The notes under the pieces were generated by a model. It searched no databases. It was given only the letters and a program-made list of their open reading frames with translations, and was not told the DNA's origin. Below are positions 60,889 through 64,000 of a stretch of 64,000 bases of DNA, piece after piece. Each line of letters begins with the position of its first letter. The stretch's first letter is position 1. The DNA is from Rikenellaceae bacterium (GTDB taxonomy: Bacteria; Bacteroidota; Bacteroidia; Bacteroidales; Rikenellaceae), in contig JAFRZW010000007.1 in the NCBI GenBank assembly GCA_017442365.1, forward strand, positions 62,001 to 126,000, written 5' to 3'. Both the position numbers and the translations under genes were made by a program.

Positions 60889-61440
60889 ATGAAACTTTAT
60901 ACCAAAACGGGCGATTGTGGTCAGACCACGTTGATTGGAGGTGAGCGCGTTTCGAAGTGCGACGTGCGTGTCGAGGCATACGGCACGGTCGATGAGTTGT
61001 CGGCCAATGTGGCTCTGCTCAGCGATATGTTGCGCGATGAGGCGAACACCGAGGAGTATGTTGCCGATTTGAATCGCGTGGGATCGCACTTGATGACCGT
61101 TGCGGCACTGCTGGCTGTGGGCTGTGGTGGCGAAGGCAAGGTTGCCGAGCCGTCGGAGGAGGTTGTTGCAGCACTCGAACGCCGTATCGACGAGCTGTCG
61201 GCCCGCGTCAAGCCGATCACAAAATTCACCATTGCGGGTGGCAACAAGATTGTTTCGATGTGCCACGTCTGCCGCACGGTGTGCCGTCGTGCCGAGCGCG
61301 CTGCACTGCGGGCCAATGCCGAGCACGGGGTGTCGGCTCAGGCGCTCGTCTATCTCAACCGCCTGTCGGACTACCTCTATATCTTGGGTCGTGCGCTGAA
61401 CGAAGCGTTTGATGTTGAGGAGATTTTGTGGGTGCCGTAG
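60889..61440 (+). CDS. PduO-type cob(I)alamin adenosyltransferase
   Basis: 183 aa. N-terminal ATP-binding TKTGDCGQTTLIGGERVSK, VEAYGTVDELSANVAL, KFTIAGG, then CHVCRTVCRRAERAAL and the C-terminal YLNRLSDYLYILGRALN. Makes adenosylcobalamin from cob(I)alamin and ATP. Third gene after the flavoprotein. It supports cobalamin use by this organism, in line with the B12-dependent MetH at 6117, although MetH needs the methyl form. Confidence 0.93.
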   Translation: MKLYTKTGDCGQTTLIGGERVSKCDVRVEAYGTVDELSANVALLSDMLRDEANTEEYVADLNRVGSHLMTVAALLAVGCGGEGKVAEPSEEVVAALERRIDELSARVKPITKFTIAGGNKIVSMCHVCRTVCRRAERAALRANAEHGVSAQALVYLNRLSDYLYILGRALNEAFDVEEILWVP

Positions 61441-61503
61441 AGGTCGGATAGATAAATAATTATATAATTTTTGCCGAAAAAGTTGCAGTATTGAATTTTT
61501 TAC

Positions 61504-61511
61504 TATTTTTG
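61504..61511 (+). promoter_or_regulatory. -7 element for the DUF2795 transcript
   Basis: TATTTTTG; a GTTG at 61482-61485 lies 18 bases upstream, slightly short of the usual spacer. Confidence 0.55.
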
Positions 61512-61521
61512 CAGTCCAATA

Positions 61522-61608
61522 ATGACGCACGAAGGCCGTATTTTGGGGCGTAATGCGCTGAAAGAATGTGGTTTGCGTTGGATTTTTTCGAACATTAAAA
61601 GATTATAA
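61522..61608 (+). CDS. Possible 28-aa upstream ORF
   Basis: ATG 61522 (MTHEGRILGRNALKECGLRW...) to TAA 61606-61608, starting ten bases after the -7 box and ending three bases before the DUF2795 ATG. No coding proof beyond position; the DUF2795 gene lacks a separate ribosome site, so translation of this small frame could deliver ribosomes to it. Confidence 0.35.
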   Translation: MTHEGRILGRNALKECGLRWIFSNIKRL

Positions 61609-61611
61609 GCT

Positions 61612-61833
61612 ATGTATTGGACTCTTGAATTGGCATCGAAGCTTGAAGATGCACCTTGGCCCGCGACCAAGGAGGAGCTGATTGACTATGCAGTTCGTTC
61701 GGGTGCACCGCTCGAAGTTTTGGAGAATTTGCAGGAGATCGAGGACGAGGGCGATATCTACGAGTCTATCGAAGATATTTGGCCCGACTATCCTTCGAAG
61801 GACGATTTCTTCTTTAACGAGGAGGAGTATTAG
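61612..61833 (+). CDS. DUF2795 small acidic protein
   Basis: 73 aa. The whole protein matches the DUF2795 pattern of Bacteroidetes: YWTLELASKLEDAPWPATKE, LIDYAVRSGAPLEVLENLQE and the acidic end SIEDIWPDYPSKDDFFF. Function unknown; strongly acidic, soluble, likely cytoplasmic. Well-biased codons suggest good expression. Own promoter and terminator. Confidence 0.9.
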   Translation: MYWTLELASKLEDAPWPATKEELIDYAVRSGAPLEVLENLQEIEDEGDIYESIEDIWPDYPSKDDFFFNEEEY

Positions 61834-61860
61834 TAGGTTGGCTCAATCAGTCGAAACGTA

Positions 61861-61897
61861 AAAAGCAGCACTCTCAGAGGAGGGTGCTGCTTTTTTT
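61861..61897 (+). terminator. Terminator of the DUF2795 gene
   Basis: About 15-bp stem (AAAAGCAGCACTCTC with its complement at 61880-61894, one or two G-U pairs), 4-base loop, T-run. Confidence 0.88.
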
Positions 61898-61934
61898 ATA
61901 TATAGTATTCGCTTTTTTTAGACAAAAATTAGCA

Positions 61935-61942
61935 TATTTTTG
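61935..61942 (+). promoter_or_regulatory. -7 element of the ECF sigma gene
   Basis: TATTTTTG matches TAnnTTTG about 90 bases before the ATG at 62033; no -33 TTTG. Confidence 0.45.
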
Positions 61943-62032
61943 TAGTTTTTCGGGGGTGGGTTGCGTCTAACAAGCAAAACTCATTCACTAAAATCCGAAC
62001 AAAACGATCCGAAAACGATCAACAAAACGAAA

Positions 62033-62512
62033 ATGAACACTCTGGAAAACCAATTTGCGCAAATGGTTTCGCAGCACAAAAGCACGATTTACACCGTCTG
62101 CTTTATGTTCTCGAAACAGAAGGAGGAGGTCGATGACCTCTTTCAGGAGGTACTTTGCAATCTGTGGCGCGGTTACAGCTCGTTCCGTGGCGAGAGCAAC
62201 GTCGCAACGTGGGTGTGGCGCGTAGCGTTCAATACCTGCATCTCGACTGACCGCAAACGCCGCCGCTCGAACTCGATCCCGCTCTCGATGAACATCAATC
62301 TGTTCGAGGATAAGGACGACGACTCGCGCCAGATCAAAATGCTTTACGACCGTATTCGTCGCCTCAAACCCTTCGACCGTGCCATCGTGTTGCTGTGGCT
62401 CGAAAATATGAGTTACGAAGAGATTGCCGCGATTGTCGGCATCACGGTCAAGAATGTTTCGGTACGTCTGTATCGGATCAAGGAGGAGTTGAAACAGATG
62501 TCTAACGAGTAA
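62033..62512 (+). CDS. ECF-type RNA polymerase sigma factor
   Basis: 159 aa from ATG 62033; a 24-codon in-frame extension to 61961 is basic and not conserved-looking. Region 2: TVCFMFSKQKEEVDDLFQEV, NVATWVWRVAFNTCISTDRK. Region 4: DRAIVLLWLENMSYEEIAAI, VGITVKNVSVRLYRIKEELK. Followed 13 bases later by a four-helix membrane protein, a pairing that suggests the latter holds the sigma factor at the membrane. Confidence 0.93.
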   Translation: MNTLENQFAQMVSQHKSTIYTVCFMFSKQKEEVDDLFQEVLCNLWRGYSSFRGESNVATWVWRVAFNTCISTDRKRRRSNSIPLSMNINLFEDKDDDSRQIKMLYDRIRRLKPFDRAIVLLWLENMSYEEIAAIVGITVKNVSVRLYRIKEELKQMSNE

Positions 62513-62525
62513 AACTTTGAGCAAA

Positions 62526-63119
62526 ATGGAGAGAGATATTATGACAACCGAATTGGAGCAGATGCGCGAACAGATCACGCTGCTGCGTTCGAAACTCGAC
62601 AAAGAGGCTATCGTCAATGAGCGACTGCTGCGCCGAGCAATGCACGACAAGGTGCGAGGTATCACGCGCGACAACCGTGCGGTGATTATCATCGGCACGC
62701 TGGCAATTCCCTACAACTTCCTCGTGTTCGATAAACTGGGCATATCGTTGTCGTTCAGCATTGCAACGGCTCTGCTGCTGGTCGTGTGCATTGCGGCAAC
62801 GTGGTGGGGTCAGCGCGGTCTGCACGCCGACGAACTGCTCGATGGCGATGTGGTGTCGGTCGGTAAGAAGGTCCTGCGACTAAAACAGTTGAACGACCGC
62901 TGGCTGTGGTTCGCTATTCCGATGTTGATCCTGTGGCTTGCGTGGCTCTTTTGGGAGGCTTATCAGCAGGTTGGTGGCACGCCGTTGTTCCGCGGATTTG
63001 TTGTTGGCGGCATCATTGGCCTTATCCTCGGCCTTATCGTAGGTGGCAAGGTGCGCTATCGCACGCAGCGTCGTGTGCGCGAGATCTTGGCCCATATCGA
63101 GGAGCTGACCCGCGAGTAA
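62526..63119 (+). CDS. Membrane protein paired with the ECF sigma factor
   Basis: 197 aa from ATG 62526. N-terminal coiled coil (residues ~5-40, TTELEQMREQITLLRSKLDK), then four membrane helices (~52-70, ~73-92, ~125-143 and ~155-175, the last glycine-rich: GFVVGGIIGLILGLIVGGKV), C-terminal basic/helical tail. No zinc anti-sigma motif. By position it may be the sigma regulator; many Bacteroidales carry similar pairs. Function unproven. Confidence 0.72.
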   Translation: MERDIMTTELEQMREQITLLRSKLDKEAIVNERLLRRAMHDKVRGITRDNRAVIIIGTLAIPYNFLVFDKLGISLSFSIATALLLVVCIAATWWGQRGLHADELLDGDVVSVGKKVLRLKQLNDRWLWFAIPMLILWLAWLFWEAYQQVGGTPLFRGFVVGGIIGLILGLIVGGKVRYRTQRRVREILAHIEELTRE

Positions 63120-63140
63120 TTGCGCATTGAGGAGCGCATA

Positions 63141-63177
63141 AAGCCCATTCGAGTAGCTTCGAGTGGGCTTTTTTTAT
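63141..63177 (+). terminator. Terminator of the sigma/membrane protein pair
   Basis: 12-bp stem AAGCCCATTCGA/TCGAGTGGGCTT (one G-U), 6-base loop, seven-T tail. Confidence 0.9.
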
Positions 63178-63340
63178 TGTGCATTTCGACCTAAATGTGA
63201 GCAAATGCGTGTCGAAAACCGCTCGTATACTGGTCGATTAGTGGTCAATTTGGGGTCGGTTCACCGTACGTAATGGTCGATTCAGCGGTTGAAACGGACG
63301 TTTCGACGATACGGGAGAGTGTTTTTGCACATCGAGTATG

Positions 63341-63348
63341 TACCTTTG
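63341..63348 (+). promoter_or_regulatory. -7 element of the His-rich protein gene
   Basis: TACCTTTG, 62 bases before the ATG; TTTG at 63324-63327 is too close to serve as a normal -33. The 63178-63340 stretch shows nothing else. Confidence 0.5.
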
Positions 63349-63410
63349 TTCCAAGAAAACAACTCGACAAAAGTTGAAACAGAATATTAACCACTTAAAA
63401 ATTTACGACT

Positions 63411-64000
63411 ATGAAGACGTTATTGAGAGTATTAGCAGTAGCAATGGCGGCACTTTTCACCGTCGATGCAGCATCGGCCGCATCCGCAACGAGCGCAGCG
63501 ACCGTCAAAGTAACCATCGGTCGTCGTAGCGAGCGTGTAGCCTTCGAGGCTGAGCGTATGACCCGCTATATGACTATGGCGTTAGATCTTACAGCGCGTC
63601 AGGAGTCGAAACTCTTCTATCTGAATTTGGAGTGGGCTGACCGTTGCGATCGCTACACCGATCGAGTGGATCTTGATATAATAGTCGATCGTTGGTACTA
63701 TGAGTACACCCGCGATTTGGACGTGATTCTGAACAATCGTCAGATGCGTAAGTGGCGCAACCGCTACGGCCACCGCTTTGGAGATTACAATCGTCCTCGC
63801 GCTTCGATCTCGATCAACATCGGTGCTCGCCCCCACGTTCACATCGGTGGCGGACATAAGAATCCCCACAAGGATCCCCACGTTCGTCCCCACACCGCGC
63901 CCCACAAGGATCCGCACACCAAGCCGCACGTAGCGCCCCACAGAGATCCGCACACCAAGCCTCACACGGCACCCCACAATGGTAACGTAGGCAACGGTGG
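63411..64000 (+). CDS. Secreted protein with His-Pro repeat tail (3' end beyond window)
   Basis: At least 196 aa, frame open to the right edge. Signal peptide residues 1-~24 (MKTLLRVLAVAMAALFTVDA). Residues ~45-140 are a helical domain rich in Arg, Tyr and Asp (LNLEWADRCDRYTDRVDLDI, YGHRFGDYNR) like DUF-type small exported Bacteroidales proteins. From residue ~143 comes a tail of Pro-His pairs, including three 12-residue repeats of type PHKDPHTKPHVA. Such tails bind Ni, Zn or Cu in other proteins. Function unknown. Confidence 0.75.
   Translation, partial: MKTLLRVLAVAMAALFTVDAASAASATSAATVKVTIGRRSERVAFEAERMTRYMTMALDLTARQESKLFYLNLEWADRCDRYTDRVDLDIIVDRWYYEYTRDLDVILNNRQMRKWRNRYGHRFGDYNRPRASISINIGARPHVHIGGGHKNPHKDPHVRPHTAPHKDPHTKPHVAPHRDPHTKPHTAPHNGNVGNG
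63864..63977 (+). repeat. Three 36-bp tandem repeats coding PHxDPHxxPHxA
   Basis: Units at 63864-63899, 63900-63935 and 63936-63971, then CCC CAC again. Differences between units are mostly at the third codon position or in the x residues. Confidence 0.85.

Overview
The window looks like chromosomal DNA of a Bacteroidales bacterium, most likely Rikenellaceae/Alistipes-like. The evidence is a SusC/SusD pair, many short lipoproteins, a TamB/TonB-ExbBD envelope set, DUF1573 and DUF2795 proteins, the fused DAHP synthase-chorismate mutase, and promoters of the Bacteroidetes type (TTTG, 19-20 bp spacer, TAnnTTTG). The family-level name is an inference from gene content and the heavy use of TCG, CGT and GAG codons. 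No database search was run.

Layout. Positions 1-4900 are accessory DNA: the 3'-truncated gene of a TolC-type efflux protein, small mobile-element proteins, a serine recombinase and a tyrosine integrase lying beside a tRNA-Thr gene, which is the probable attachment site. Positions 5300-13500 hold a co-directional run: glutaminyl cyclotransferase, metH, metF, RNase R and a TonB-domain protein. An AT-rich gap with DnaA-box-like motifs follows. Positions 13960-18360 carry a calcineurin/PQQ phosphoesterase, a NamZ-like muramidase, a secreted unknown and a Nudix hydrolase. Positions 18760-34359 form a SusCD-type locus: SusC, SusD, a surface lipoprotein, a DUF4369-like lipoprotein, two tandem copies of a two-gene module (polytopic membrane protein plus propeller lipoprotein with one CxxCH haem motif) and two GH18 lipoproteins. 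This duplicated module is the best candidate for an undescribed system.

Positions 34370-39758 concern chorismate. A chorismatase-like Rid protein precedes a prephenate dehydratase, aminotransferase, prephenate dehydrogenase and DAHP synthase/chorismate mutase operon. In front of the operon lies a 28-codon leader peptide packed with Phe and Tyr codons, followed by a terminator hairpin and a competing antiterminator pairing: a classical attenuator.

Positions 39800-45400 hold DciA-like/recF, a TPR protein, a metallo-hydrolase, a tRNA-Ser with two 200-bp repeats that each copy its 3' end, a SpoU methyltransferase and tsaD. Positions 45420-53757 carry tamB, exbB, exbD, tonB, DUF1573 and a SAH/MTA deaminase. 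Positions 53846-59015 are minus-strand: a sigma factor with its membrane partner, a TrmH methyltransferase whose 3' end and terminator are duplicated downstream, an outer-membrane protein, yajC, DUF1573 and nusB. Positions 59095-64000 hold a flavoprotein, an unknown GVHSP-motif protein, a cobalamin adenosyltransferase (consistent with B12-dependent MetH), DUF2795, an ECF sigma factor with a membrane partner, and a truncated secreted protein with a His-Pro repeat tail.
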